The notes: generated from the letters alone by a model not told the origin. A DNA stretch of 38,191 nt from Schizophyllum amplum (GCA_007026445.1 VDMD01000188.1:1-38191); one strand, 5' to 3'; counted from the stretch's first letter, positions 21,980 through 36,625 are shown. Made by a program: numbers and translations.

Positions 21980-24900
21980 ATGGTCCCTGCCGCGCTCTCA
22001 GTCTCACGTTCTCGTTCTCTTGGCATTGTATATCCTTTATTCAACCTCGCAAGCAAGTATGTTCGCAGTCTCGTCCGCGGCGGCGACGCGCCCAACGGCG
22101 CCCACCAGGCCGCGCTATGGAAGCGGAACGACAGCGATTTCGACTCGCACAACTCCCAGGACATCCTTTTCGTATGCCTCATACCCGTCCTAGTGCTTTG
22201 CTCTGGGCTTTTTGCAGGTGCGTAGTCGAGTGAACGTATCAGCGCCAGATGCTGATGAGCGTCAATGCAGGTCTCACGCTTGGTAATCGACCTTCCCGTC
22301 CCTCTGCAATCGGCCGAGCCTGACGCGTCTCCAGGATATATGAGTCTCGACGAGACACAACTCAATGTTCTCAGCATCAGTGGTACTCCGTACGTCCACT
22401 ATCTCCTCGTCATTATCTGCTGTTGACCGGACAACAGGAAGCAGCGCGAGTATGCGCGGAAGATCCAGCCTGTCCGCAAGAATGGTCATCTGCTTCTTGT
22501 CACCTTGCTCATCGCCAACATGATTGTCAACGAGACCCTTCCTATCATCTCAGACCCCGTCTTGGGTGGAGAGGTCCCGACTGTTGTCATTAGCACGGTC
22601 CTCATCATTATGTATGTGGCCCCTCCCTCTACTATTGTGGTCGTTCCCCAAAGCCTACTTCTGCCCCCAATTCTGTGAAAGGATAATGCGGTGACGGACG
22701 CCGCGCTTGAGAACGCTCTGAGAATATCCTTTCCAGAGCGCGACCTACGTGCGCTGCATGACGTCACGCGCACTTGGGCTTGGGTTTCCCCTTGGTTTTC
22801 TCAGTGTCCTTGGCTTGCCATTGTTCCGCATATGGTCTTCCCCTTTGTACAGCTTGGCTGATAACCTCCATCACAGATTCGCTGAGATCATCCCTCAGTC
22901 GATCTTCACACGCCACGGGCTGTTCTTGGGTGCTAAGCTCGCTTGGCTGACGAAGTGCCTCATATATGGGCTGGTGAGGATCGTCAACAATAGCCTACAA
23001 AGTGTTACTGATCGTTCGCTAGGGGATCATCTCATGGCCCGTATCCAAGCTACTTGGTAAGCATGCATAACATGGGCAACGCAATTAGGCGACTAACCGG
23101 TTGGTAGAGTTTGCTCTGGGGCCGCATCATGGCATCATATATCGTAGGGGTGGTACGTTGATTTCTTTGTGGGTCGCAATGTATACTAAAAAGATGGTGC
23201 AGAACTGAAGGAGCTCATTGCAATGCATTCGTCTATGGCGACGCACGGAGGTCGGTTAATTCTACATCTTCAGCTTTCTTCATCGGCGCTCAAAGACCTT
23301 GTCAAGGCGACCTGAAGAAAGACACAGTCACCATCATCGGCGCGACGCTTGACCTCCAGGAGAAGGTCGTTACACAGGCTATGACACCCATCAAGGATGT
23401 GTTCATGCTGTCCATCGACTCCAAGCTTGATTATGAGACCCTCAAGGAGATTACCGTGACAGGACATAGTCGCGTGCCCGTATACGAGGAGGTGGACGTG
23501 CCCGTCGGACCAGGAAAGACTCAGAAAGTCAAGCGCATATTGGGCATCTTGCTCGTCAAGCAGTGCGTTCTCCTGGACCCTAATGGTGGGTGCTAATGCG
23601 TTATTCGATAGGGGGACAAGCTGACCAATCCTTCAGACGCGACGCCTCTGCGCACTATCCCACTCAACAAGGTCCCATTCGTCCCAATGAATGAGCCTTT
23701 ACTGGGTATTTTGGACAAATTCCAGGATGGACGCTCGCATATGGCCATTGTCAGGTACGCTTTTAGTCTACTCGCTCCCTCAAACTACCAGGCTCACATC
23801 TACCAGCCGCTTCAGCGTCGACAAGGCCGCGAGCGTCAAAGCAGCAGCGAAGCGCGGTCTCACGCAGCGCCTCCGCGAGCGCGTTGGCATGGGCGACTCC
23901 GAGTCCAGCGATGAAGAGGACAAGCCACGCGATGACAAGGGCCACCCGCGCTTCCGCCGGCACAAGATCCGCGACATTGAAGAAGGCGTCGAGGATACCG
24001 ATGCCACCCTTCGCGGCGACAGCGCGCAGGAGAAGGCGAAGGCTCTGCACGACCACGACGATCATGATTTCGCCGACGGAGACGCACAGAAACCGGAGCG
24101 CAGGACCTCGGTTACCCGCGCGCGCGGACGGTCGACGAGGCCACGTACTGCGGGCGACGGGACGAATATACAGATGACCTCGCGCGAGTCGAGCGACACC
24201 AATGACCCGGTCAAAGGCGGGTCGAAGAGCCGTAGGGGAAGCTTCCAACTTCCTCGGGTGGCGGCTGGGATGACGTCCCTGTCCGCCCTCGAGCAGAGTA
24301 TGCCTGCGGACGCGGTGCTGGGGAAGGAAGGCATGAACGAAGTAAGTGGCTTTCGTGGTCTTAGTGTGTCGCCTTGACCTCATTTTATCTGTACAGTTCC
24401 TACAAGGCTTGGATCCCGCGGTTATGCCCTTGGGTATCATCACGTTGGAAGACGTGCTGGAAGGTGAGCCGCTTTGTATTGCGACGTTCGACTTTTCACT
24501 GACGAGGCTTACAGAACTCATCGGCGAGGAAATTTGGGATGAATTCGACTCGGAGGGCGCCCACGGAGACTACATCGCGCCTACCCCTGCCGTTGTTGCA
24601 CATGAAGTTCCCGTCGTCCCTGCCCCGGCACAGGAGGTGCCTGCGCCCTCCAGGCCCCCGCCCACTCTGAAGCCGCTCGCGCTCAAAGGCCTCAACTTCC
24701 TCCGCTCGCGCTCTGCGCCCCCGTCGCCCAAGGAGGAGCGGGCGCCCGTGCTGGAGTTCAAGGAGAAGGCCATTCAGGAAAAGACCGTGCCAGAACGACC
24801 CGCTTCAGCGGCGCTTCCGGCTGCTGGAGCCGAGGACACCACCACGCCTAGTCCGCGGCTCAGCGTGCGTATCGACGCCCCGCAGGCCGTGCATCCGAAT

Positions 24901-25218
24901 CCGCACCAGCCCGCGCACGTTGTTGGGCCCGTTGCACGCGGATCGTCCCCCGCGCCATCACTCGAGGCGTATCTCGTCGACCGCAAGCGGCGTATGGGCC
25001 CACCGGGTCCGCCTGCGCCGGCTGCTGGAGCGGCGCCTGTCGTGCGTGGGCCCAGTGTTGGCGCGAAGGGCATGATGTTCAAAAGTAGTCCGCTGGGTGG
25101 GGCTGGAGGAGACGGCGCGGGTGTTCATGAGAAGGGAGCTAAGATTGCAGGCGGCGAGGAGGTCCGTATACCCGACGACAAGGATAAGGAGGGTCCGGAT
25201 AAGACGGAGGAGAACTAG
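21980..25218 (+). CDS. CNNM/Mam3-type DUF21-CBS membrane protein
   Basis: 801 residues from 13 exons. Introns: 22218-22270, 22283-22334, 22390-22437, 22612-22876, 22974-23022, 23057-23107, 23153-23202, 23251-23306, 23586-23636, 23755-23806, 24342-24396, 24464-24514. A hydrophobic N terminus leads into the DUF21 (CNNM transmembrane) domain: ILFVCLIPVLVLCSGLFAGLTLGLMSL with splicing, NGHLLLVTLLIANMIVNETLP and AEIIPQSIFTRHG. Then comes the Bateman/CBS pair (VTQAMTPIKDVFML, TGHSRVPVYEE, ILGILLVK, DGRSHMAIV, PLGIITLEDVLEELIGEEIWDE). The second CBS motif is split by about 190 charged, Ser/Arg-rich residues, and a Pro-rich tail of about 220 residues follows. Yeast Mam3 acts at the vacuole in manganese and magnesium homeostasis, and metazoan CNNMs in Mg2+ transport; the same broad role is inferred here. 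The ATG at 21980 is the first in frame. Confidence 0.88.
22271..22282 (+). other. 12-nt microexon in the CNNM-like gene
   Basis: Between two GT-AG introns, a 12-base exon supplies the residues that complete G-L-T-L-G in the conserved FAGLTLGLMSLD stretch of DUF21. Skipping or ignoring it removes four residues of a membrane helix, so automated predictions may miss it. The flanking introns are 53 and 52 nt. Confidence 0.8.
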
Positions 25219-25867
25219 GTATTGCTAATCGTTCGTGTTGGATGGAGAGGCAGGAAATCAACAAGCTTCGGTCTATTCGTCGTCTACTAATTTGCTAGTC
25301 TCCCCAGGCAGTCGCTAATTTGCTATTACTCGTGTTATGCATGCATAGTCCTCATGAATTTCTCTATACACAAGCCATGCAGGCTTCTTCAATATGCCTG
25401 AAGCGTTTGCATGGGTTTGCCTTTCCCCACAAAGCGACGGGACGCCGACGGTCGAGCAAAATTGCGCGGACGGAGGAAGGTACCGGAGTCAATGCTTGCC
25501 TCGCGGAAAAGCAACGAAAAAATAAGTATGTACCCTCACTCCCGGTCACACACCTGCTGACAGCTGTTGACGTCGTTGAATTCGGATCTCATGCTCTCAA
25601 AGCTATCCAGAAGCCATCTTCTCTGTTCAACGTCCAGTTGAGCTTGAGATGCTCCATCCTGATCTTCTACGTCCCGTCTAGTCAAAGCAGCTCTTCCTGC
25701 TGCCTGAGAAGTCTTCCAGTCTCTCGCGGGAACTCTAACCTGCCAGCAGCCACGCTGGCAGGTTAAAGCTTCAAGTCCTAAAGTTTTTGATGCATTCTAC
25801 AACTTTGGCAAGATAATACACCTTTTGTTTTCAGTTGGCGATGATAATCTTCGGCCTCTGCCAGCCT
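25219..25867. other. Convergent intergenic spacer
   Basis: 649 bases between the 3' ends of the CNNM-like gene and the minus-strand dehydrogenase. No complete gene is seen. It contains a perfect 12-bp inverted repeat and a coding-like minus-strand stretch (25536-25796) without an ATG; both are reported separately. Confidence 0.4.
25736..25765. repeat. Perfect 12-bp inverted repeat (stem-loop)
   Basis: TAACCTGCCAGC at 25736-25747 and its exact reverse complement at 25754-25765 are separated by the six-base loop AGCCAC. It is the strongest palindrome I noticed in the window. It lies about 100 bases beyond the 3' end of the minus-strand dehydrogenase, in a convergent spacer. It could act in RNA 3'-end structure or be a relic of a small mobile element. 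Confidence 0.75.
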
Positions 25868-26807
25868 CTACCACGGCCACACTGTCTCCCCGCTGAAGTC
25901 CAGGAACTGCCCACTCGCCTTCTCGCGCGTCGCCGCGTCGATCTGCTTGAGCACACCAGCGGCACTAACCTCAACACTGTTCGTCGGCATCGACCCCATC
26001 CACGGCTCGTTCTTTACTGCCGTCGCCGCCATTTCCGTGTCGACTGCGCCTGGGCTGATGGGGAAGATGACTGCGTGGGGTAGTATGAGCACACCGAGGA
26101 TATTAACGGCACGACAGAGATGCCAGAGAAATGGGGGAAGAGAGGCTCACCGAAGTCCTCAAAGTCCTTGTGCAACTTGCGGACGACCCAGTGAAGCGCC
26201 GCCTTGGTGGTGCCGTACGTGTAGAGGCCACCGGGGAACTGCGAGCCCGCGGTGATGCTGCCGACTGGCGACGAAATGGCGACGAACTTGGGCGCCTTGC
26301 TGGCCTTCAGCAGGTCGTGCGTGGCCTGGAACAGGACAAGAGGCCCGTTGACGTTGATCTAGTGCGTTGACCCCAATCAGCCAGACCCTATACGACGCAC
26401 AACCGAGATTCACCCACCTCAAAATGCCTCGTCAACTCCTCCTTCGGCAGAGTCAGCGCACCAGCATAGCAGTCGGCCACTGCCGCGTTCGCGATGACGA
26501 CGTCGAGGTGGCCAGCGACCTTGGTGATCTCCGCGGCGGCGGCGTCGTTGCTGGCCTTGTCGGCAGAGACGAGCTTGACGATGTGGAGCTTGTCCGGGTT
26601 CGCGTCGGCGAGGGCCTTGAGTTCGGTAGCCTTCTCGGGGCTGCGTGCACCGGCGAAAACGATGGTGTCGGGGCGCTTGACGAGGGCGGTGACGAGCCCA
26701 AGACCTGGAGGGCGCTGGTCAGTGAGAGCCCTGCCGTCGAAGGGCGATGCAGACGTACCAAGACCGCGGTTGGCACCGGAGACGAGGTAGACTGTGGAGG
26801 AAGACAT
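25868..26807 (-). CDS. Short-chain dehydrogenase (CsgA/sniffer and NorA-like type)
   Basis: Predicted NADP-dependent ketoreductase-like enzyme of 248 residues from four exons; introns 26705-26758, 26359-26417 and 26071-26150. The cofactor motif VSGANRGLGLG is completed across the first intron. VVIANAAV replaces the usual NNAG. The catalytic region reads AISSPVGSI and then YTYGTTK, the YxxxK motif. PISPGAVDTEM follows the third intron, and the protein ends FSGETVWPW. The size is that of the small single-domain SDRs that include fungal norsolorinic-acid ketoreductase homologues. The substrate is unknown and nothing adjacent forms a secondary-metabolite cluster. A decayed paralogue with the same intron positions lies 11 kb to the right on the same strand, so this copy is likely the functional member of a duplicated pair. 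Confidence 0.9.
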
Positions 26808-27799
26808 TACGAGCGTTGTTGCTTTGTTGGTCTGTGCTAAAATCTGAAGTAGACGCTCTTGAGATTTGTTGTTCGTACCACCGGTCAGTCTGGCCTTTTA
26901 TACGAAGTCGAAACATTTTGTATGGTCTGCAAGATACTTCTCTCATAAGCTGCATAGTCAGCGACCATAGGCCTCTCTACAAGCCGTTTAGCAAGCGCTG
27001 TTGAAGCGGCAGTTGCCAAGGTCGTTGACAAGCTCAACATTACGCGTCCGAAAAGGGAATCCCGTTGCACACGGGAAAGCTCGCGTGGGCATATTTCTGC
27101 TCAGTTTCTGCTGCTCATCCGTATATGTATGTACTTACTGCGACATTTACTGTTTTTCTGGGAGAGACTTCCACTCTTGTAAGTTGTGTGGGTCAAAGAT
27201 ATGTGCGACTCGCGAGGTTATGAGCTTTGAGTGAAGTTACGCCCTTGGGCGAGGTACAGGTACTAGTACTTATTGTGTTCGAGCAGGATCCAGACGCCAG
27301 TACCCAGACAGTCTTCCCCATGTGTTCAGACTCGCTCTGTGGGAGATAAAGGCACAGACCAACTGTACGTGGCCTCCTACTTAAGAGCTCCCAAGACGGT
27401 CGATGTCCACCGGCGCGTGGGCGAACAGTGCGCAAACAGTGTACAGTTCGAATTCAAGAGGTGCCGCCGCTCAGCCATATCATATATCCGTACAAGTACC
27501 TCATGCCAGTAATGTCAGTAATGCCAGTAACGGTACTTAGATCTTAGATATCGAAGGCTATGTGGATACTTAGGTCAACGACGTGACTGACCTCGACAAG
27601 TGCTAAAGACTATCGCAACTCTTTCGGTTGGGCCTCAGGGCCCCGCTCCTCGACAGTATGGATTCAAGACATTTGGGATCCACAAGAGTGCCTGTCGTCA
27701 CTGAACGATTCTTCACGGCAAGCGCTTGATTCGGTGAGCGCAAACATCGAGCCTGTATTTTGAAAGGGCGCCGTACAAGGCCTGATTTGCTGTGATTGA
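26808..27799. other. Intergenic spacer upstream of the SDR
   Basis: About 990 bases, promoter side for the minus-strand dehydrogenase and 3' side for the acyl-CoA synthetase. No supportable gene. It contains three tandem copies of a 9-bp unit (27506-27532). Confidence 0.4.
27506..27532. repeat. Three tandem 9-bp units
   Basis: CCAGTAATG, TCAGTAATG and CCAGTAACG stand head to tail, differing at the first and eighth bases. They lie about 700 bases upstream of the minus-strand dehydrogenase. They may be a small regulatory repeat or simple slippage. Confidence 0.6.
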
Positions 27800-30508
27800 T
27801 TACATCTTTGCCGCCTTGAGAGAGCGAGCCTTTTCGCGCAGCACCCGCCTGAGCAATTTACCTGGTTAGGGCCAACATCAGCGCCGCCTACATGGACGAT
27901 GGCAGTCACGCACCCGAGGGATTCTTCGGTATACTGTCCACGAACTCAACGCCACCTCTCAGATGCTTGTAGGCTACTTTATTCTTCGCGACATGCTGGG
28001 CGACACGAACATAGGTAAGCGAGCACGTTGTGCGTCGTGGTAGAGTAAGCGTACCTGCATGATATCCTGTGCAACGTCTGCATTGTGGTTTGAACAGGCG
28101 CTTTCGGCAAGCACGACGAAGGCCAAAGGAATCTCGCCGCCTAACAAGATGATCGTCAGTAAGCCTGTTCCGACGCACAGCTGATGCGGCAAATCGCAAC
28201 TGTAAGCATCCGGCACACCGACCACACAACAGTCAGCGACGAACGGATGGTCGAGGATGCACCCCTCCAGCTCTGCCGGTGCGACTTGGAATCCGTTGAC
28301 CTTCATAATTTCCTTGTATAGGAGGAAGCAGTCAGCGCGGCGCGCTAGCATCTGGCCAGCCAACGCACTTTCAGCCGATCGATAACCCATACTTCTGTGT
28401 TCTCGTTGATCACAACTTCGTCGCCCGTGCGCACCCAGCTAAGCAAATGCAAATAAGACAGCTCGTATCTGAAGAGACCGCACGTACCCATCGAGGAAGG
28501 TCTCGCGCGTGCTGCGAGGTAGACGATGAGCCAGGGGGATAGCAAAGAGCGGTATGAGCTCACGCTTCTTCGTCGCCATAATACCCTATTGCCATGCCCG
28601 GCGTCGAGACGAACAGCTCGCCTGGCTCATTTGCCGATGCTAGCGTGCCATCGGGCTTAGCCACTCGAGCGATGCAGCCGGGCATGAGCTGTCCGGCGCC
28701 TACAGCGCAAATGAGCTGCAGTCATTGGATGATGCGTGGACATCTTTCTCACTTCCTGACGTTCCGGTCTTCTGTGAAACTGGAAACATGCAGACCCCTG
28801 TGCACGTCTCCGTCATACCTGAGCCCTGTGTAAGTCTAAGCTAAAAAGCTATAGGGTGCCACGTACCATACCCCTGGCCAATCTGTGCATTGGGCAGGAC
28901 CTACTCGCGCGATGCTCAGACATGCGATACGGTGGTAAGAAAGTATTTGCTTGCCTTCACTAGTTGGTCGGTAATTTCGCGCGACACAGGTGCGGCGCCC
29001 ATAAGTAAGAAGCGTATACGGTCAAGAGCAGTACGGTACGCGGCCGTCGCCGGATGCTGATAGTAGTCAGCCTTATCAGCCTGTGCGATGGCCTTAGAAG
29101 TCTGACGCACCTTGCAAAGCAGTACAGTCTGCGGCGGGACAAGCCTGCAAGGGTTTTGCCATTAAAACCCATGTTGCACCCAAGCAGCAGACCTACATGA
29201 GATGTGTGACCCGGTACCGCTCGATGCTCGCGAGCATGTCCGTATATTTGAATGTGGGAACGACAACGACGGAAAGCTGCGCCAATGAGAACTCGATAAC
29301 GAGGTCGATAGCACACTCACGCCCGCATATAGATTGAAGTGCAACTGCGATGTGTTCAGCGACTGGTGTCCCTGTAGAATATGCGAGCTCACATTCATGA
29401 GGAGCCCGTAGATGTCTATGCCACCTCGTGAGCCACGCAATGACATCCTGCATGAAAACACATACGGTACGAGGGCAATACTGGCAGTGTTGTAAGACAG
29501 AGTTTGGCGAATGGTAAATGCCACTGACCTCCCAGGCAAACATCTCCTACTCTGAATCTGCGCTTCTCGGAGTCCCAGGGCACGATCACTTTGCTTCCAT
29601 TGTAGTATGACTCGTTGACCTCGTTGTGCACAACGAACTGCATCAAGTTGGCAATGAAGGCATAGTGCGAAATTGCTACTGCCTGCATATAGTCTAGCTT
29701 GCGGAAGTTACGCTTGCAGAGGAAGTCTCGCACGTACCTTGGGCCTTCCTGTCGTCCCTGAGCTGAAGCAGAGCAAAGCCGCCTTGTCCTTCGCACCACC
29801 TCTTGCAAATATGTATTCCGTGAACGAACGATGCGCCTTGAGTCCAGCTTGAACCAAATCTTCGACACGAGCAAAGTCGACGTGAGTGACAGCGGATCCA
29901 AGTGTTTCTGCGTCCAACAGCACAATGCGCTCGGCAGGGATGTTCATCTGCTTCGCCGCCTCCAGAGCGACAGCCACTGTATCAACATCTGGATATACAA
30001 ACATCAAAGTCGCGTTGGTGCGCTCGAGCTGATATCGCAGCTCAGACGCGGTGAAGGATGGGTTCGCTGGTGAGACGACTGCGCCAAGACGATGAGCGGC
30101 CCATATCACCACAGGGAATTCTGAAGACTCAGTCAGACCACGCGTAAACCAAGCCAACAGGAGGTGATGACTTGCCGACATGATTTTTCGAGAACAACAG
30201 CACTGGACAACATTCCGTTTTAGCTCTCGCTTGGGCAGGCTGGAAGAGTTCTGAATCTCACCGACATCCTCGTCACTAATGCCATACTTCAGGTTCATTG
30301 CATTGGCTAAGCCGTACGTCCTGCGCATGAGCTCGTCCACGCCAATGCAACGACCAGTACTATCCTGGATCAGCCACGTCTGTGCGTCCGGTCCCCGCAC
30401 TGGTCTGTTGGGATCGGGTCTAGCTGGCGTGTCGAGAATGAACTGAGCGATGGTCAAATCGTCAGGTATAGCAGTAGAGTCGAGCAGTTTCTTAGAATGA
30501 AACTGCAT
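27800..30508 (-). CDS. Acyl-CoA synthetase / 4-coumarate-CoA ligase-like enzyme, probably peroxisomal
   Basis: Adenylate-forming enzyme of 586 residues from 19 exons, activating a carboxylic acid to its CoA thioester. Introns (plus coordinates): 30203-30261, 30121-30175, 29683-29737, 29481-29528, 29416-29465, 29345-29392, 29277-29320, 29145-29196, 29057-29110, 28901-28954, 28819-28866, 28700-28752, 28512-28563, 28439-28487, 28313-28368, 28141-28200, 27996-28054, 27862-27913. Motifs: FSSGTTGRPKA (P-loop), YHIYGL, QGYGMTET (adenine site), GYVRTGDE-like WVRTGDEV, IDRLKEIMKVNGFQVAP (hinge) and the catalytic lysine in KNPSGKLLRR. Several exons are only 15-27 nt. Introns 30121-30175 and 28901-28954 begin with GC. 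The C terminus, Ala-Lys-Met, fits the PTS1 consensus, suggesting peroxisomal beta-oxidation or aromatic-acid activation. The exact substrate is unknown. Confidence 0.88.
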
Positions 30509-31001
30509 CGTGAGATGAGGGGGGATCGTGAGCAGTCAGATGCACCGTGGAAGACTTGGGGAGAAGAAGCACCAAGCCGTAAGTCTTACTTAGAACTGCC
30601 TACTGTATATGAACTACTGCATGCACCGCTGGCGACATCGGACCGACGCGAGCGGCTACCACTACGGGCTTTTCTGAACGTTGATGATGTTCGTTTCGAG
30701 AGGCACGTGTTGCTTGCCAATGGGCCGGGTGACTTGTAAGTCCTCCGCTACTGGTGGAGTTGGCTCAATACAGCATCCTATCTGTAGTCTTCAGCGGATA
30801 CGTGTTTGTCAACTGTGCGCAAGGTGTACGTACGGAAGCGATAAGGCCCAAGAACAAGGAAAATGGGCGCCCAGTGGTCATGTGAGTGACGTCGATCGAC
30901 AGTTCGATCCGGTGGCGGAGTGTGCGCGCCCAGATGCTCGGTCAGCACGGTGAAGCATCTTGCCTCTTGCCACATACGCACCTGATCCTCCTCCAGCGAC
31001 A
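30509..31001. promoter_or_regulatory. Divergent intergenic region (shared promoter)
   Basis: 493 bases between the divergently transcribed acyl-CoA synthetase and DUF427 genes; it must hold both promoters. A CACGTG palindrome lies at 30704-30709. No coding sequence is supported. Co-regulation of the pair is inference. Confidence 0.45.
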
Positions 31002-31503
31002 ATGAAAGCCACTGTGAACGGTACCGTGCTCGCGCAATCCGACGCCACTGCAGTTGTCGAAGGGAATCATTATTTTCCCCCCTCATCGCTCAACAAGGAC
31101 GTCTTCAAGCCTTCGGACACAACGTGAGCGGACGTTGCAGCATAGGCCATCTCAGTCAAGCGACGATCAGTACTGATAACTCCCTGCAGCACGCGCTGTC
31201 CTTGGAAGGGGTGAGCTGGGGGCGTGCAGAAGCGAGAAAATCACTTACCGCCCACGTTTTGTCAGGACCGCCAACTACTACGACGTAGAGGTTGACGGCA
31301 ACACTGTCAAAGACGCCGCCTGGTGAGTAGATAGACACTCTTCCATCGTTCGGCCTAACCACTGGATCAGGTATTACCCGAACGCGAGCGACAAGGCCAA
31401 GCACATCGAGGGTTACGTCGCGTTCTACAAGGTACGCAGTACCTTTACCGAGCGGACATCACATTGACCAAAGAACGCGATCAAAAGAACAAGGTCAGCG
31501 TAG
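31002..31503 (+). CDS. Small DUF427-domain protein
   Basis: 96 residues from five exons; introns 31124-31189, 31211-31265, 31323-31370 and 31432-31473. The second exon is 21 nt. The spliced reading contains the hallmarks of the DUF427 (NTP_transf_9) family: MKATVNGTVLAQSD, VEGNHYFPPSSL, CPWKGTANYYDVEVDG, DAAWYYPNASDKAKHI and GYVAFYK. The family is widespread in bacteria and fungi as a compact beta-rich fold; its biochemical role is not established, so none is claimed. The gene was too fragmented to show as a single open frame. It is transcribed away from the acyl-CoA synthetase from a shared spacer. The short C-terminal extension after GYVAFYK is the least certain part. Confidence 0.85.
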
Positions 31504-31637
31504 AGTAGATGTGTAGCGTCGAGGAAGGCGTCTGAAGGCAGTCGAAGAATAATACAATCCTGAAAGCAATTGATCAAATATACACGCATGCGAGGTCGAG
31601 CAATACAGAGTAGATACAGCACTCATAGCGTGAGATG

Positions 31638-35281
<3,644 letters not shown>

Positions 35282-35526
35282 GAAGGCGTCCGTCAACCCT
35301 TCTGGCTCTTGGGCGCTTTCCGGTCCGGTCTCGCTTACCACGCGACAAAAGCAGTCACCACAGATCATCGTGACTCCTGGTCACGGCCATTGTTGAACTC
35401 GACCCTCATGTCTCTGGTCTGTTTTCCACCAGCTTTGCCGCATCATTGAGTCTCCCTGCCTCTTTTTGCTGAAAATAATTTGGCCTGTTGCGCGCATCAA
35501 CGACTGCACTGCCCACAAATCGAGCA
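35282..35526. other. Divergent spacer upstream of PRP2
   Basis: Sequence 5' of the Prp2 start, before the decayed plus-strand gene. Presumed Prp2 promoter; no distinctive site recognised. Confidence 0.3.
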
Positions 35527-36500
35527 ATGAGCTTGCAGCAGTCCATCGACGCGGCGACGCAAGTGTGCGCTGATTTGCCTGGCTGGAGAAAGCTTTCTCC
35601 AGCGACGGAGAATTACTTTTTGCTACAGACGTGGCACTCGTAGCGCGTGCTCTGAGGTAAGACCCCTACACTTGCTCCCTACCCTGAGACTTTGATTGAC
35701 TCGCAACTGACTAGGACAGGTCACCTCGTAGACGCTATCAGCTACTCAGACCCTGATATACTGAGCCAGCTCGCTCGCAGAATTAAGGAAATACGCACTT
35801 TGATTTTAGGCCGTCCATAGCTGACTGAACTCACACTCCAGGTTCATCCAGCGTTCAGTCCACTTGTGCATGTTATCATGGACCGACTGGACAATCGTTC
35901 ATCGCGAACAAATCTATGCTACTACAGCGCGCGAAGCATACAGCTTCAAGCAACACAGGCCACGTCTCCGGGATAGCGCTGTTCATCCATCTCAATACTC
36001 GACGCCGTCGAGCCGGTAAGCATTGGCATGGCGTTGGCCCTGGTGTCAAATCTCACATATTCCCCAGGAGTCCATTACCATCGAAGGCTCTTCCGACCAT
36101 TGTCGATCTTGCCACCCATCTGGAAGAGATGTCGCCGGAAGATACCTTCGTACCGGTCCTACCAACATCGGCATCGACATCCTCGTACCACTTGCCGCAT
36201 TCATCCTGGAATACCCTGTCGCATACGTGCCGAATCCAAAGCAAACGACGTTCCTCAGTCAAGTCCCGCTGAATGTCTCACGAAGTCATCATCAGCTCGA
36301 GCGGCACTTCGCACTTCCAGCTCGAGGCCTTCCACTCTTGCTCAAATTCTCTGTGCCCCGTCACCTCGCCTGTCGCACCCAGCTTGCGAGATGAAAACCC
36401 TACAACGCTCGCTTCAGGAAGTGTACCTCGACGAGCGCATGACGCCTTTGGTGCGACCGCCACATCACCACTCAGCATTCCGTCCAAATCCATGACCGTG
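35527..36500 (+). pseudogene. Decayed gene of unrecognised family
   Basis: Protein-like stretches appear in succession but in different frames and are not all joined by plausible introns. One is an ATG-initiated MSLQQSIDAATQVCADLPG. Next comes ELLFATDVALVARALR, which a GT...AG intron near 35657-35715 joins to TGHLVDAISYSDPDIL and LARRIKEIRTLIL. Later pieces are IVDLATHLEEMSPEDTF, GIDILVPLAAFILEYPVAYVP with SQVPLNV, LLLKFSVPRHL, and finally EVYLDERMTPLVRP. Switches between frames near 35580, 36150 and 36400 would each need a one-base change. I do not recognise the family. The pattern is either a pseudogene or an intact gene with sequencing indels. Confidence 0.4.
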
Positions 36501-36625
36501 TTGCGCTGTGACGGGTTCTGACGCGGCCTCGACAGACTACGCCGTTCTGAAGACTAGAACCAGACTGCCATTCCCACTTTGGCACCATATCATATACACT
36601 CTTTTGCCTTCACAAACCTCACTCC

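Noticed and set aside
23763..24521. 252-codon minus-strand frame across the CNNM insert region
   Set aside because: It opposes a well-supported exon set and has no motif; it is a shadow of the GC-rich low-complexity insert.
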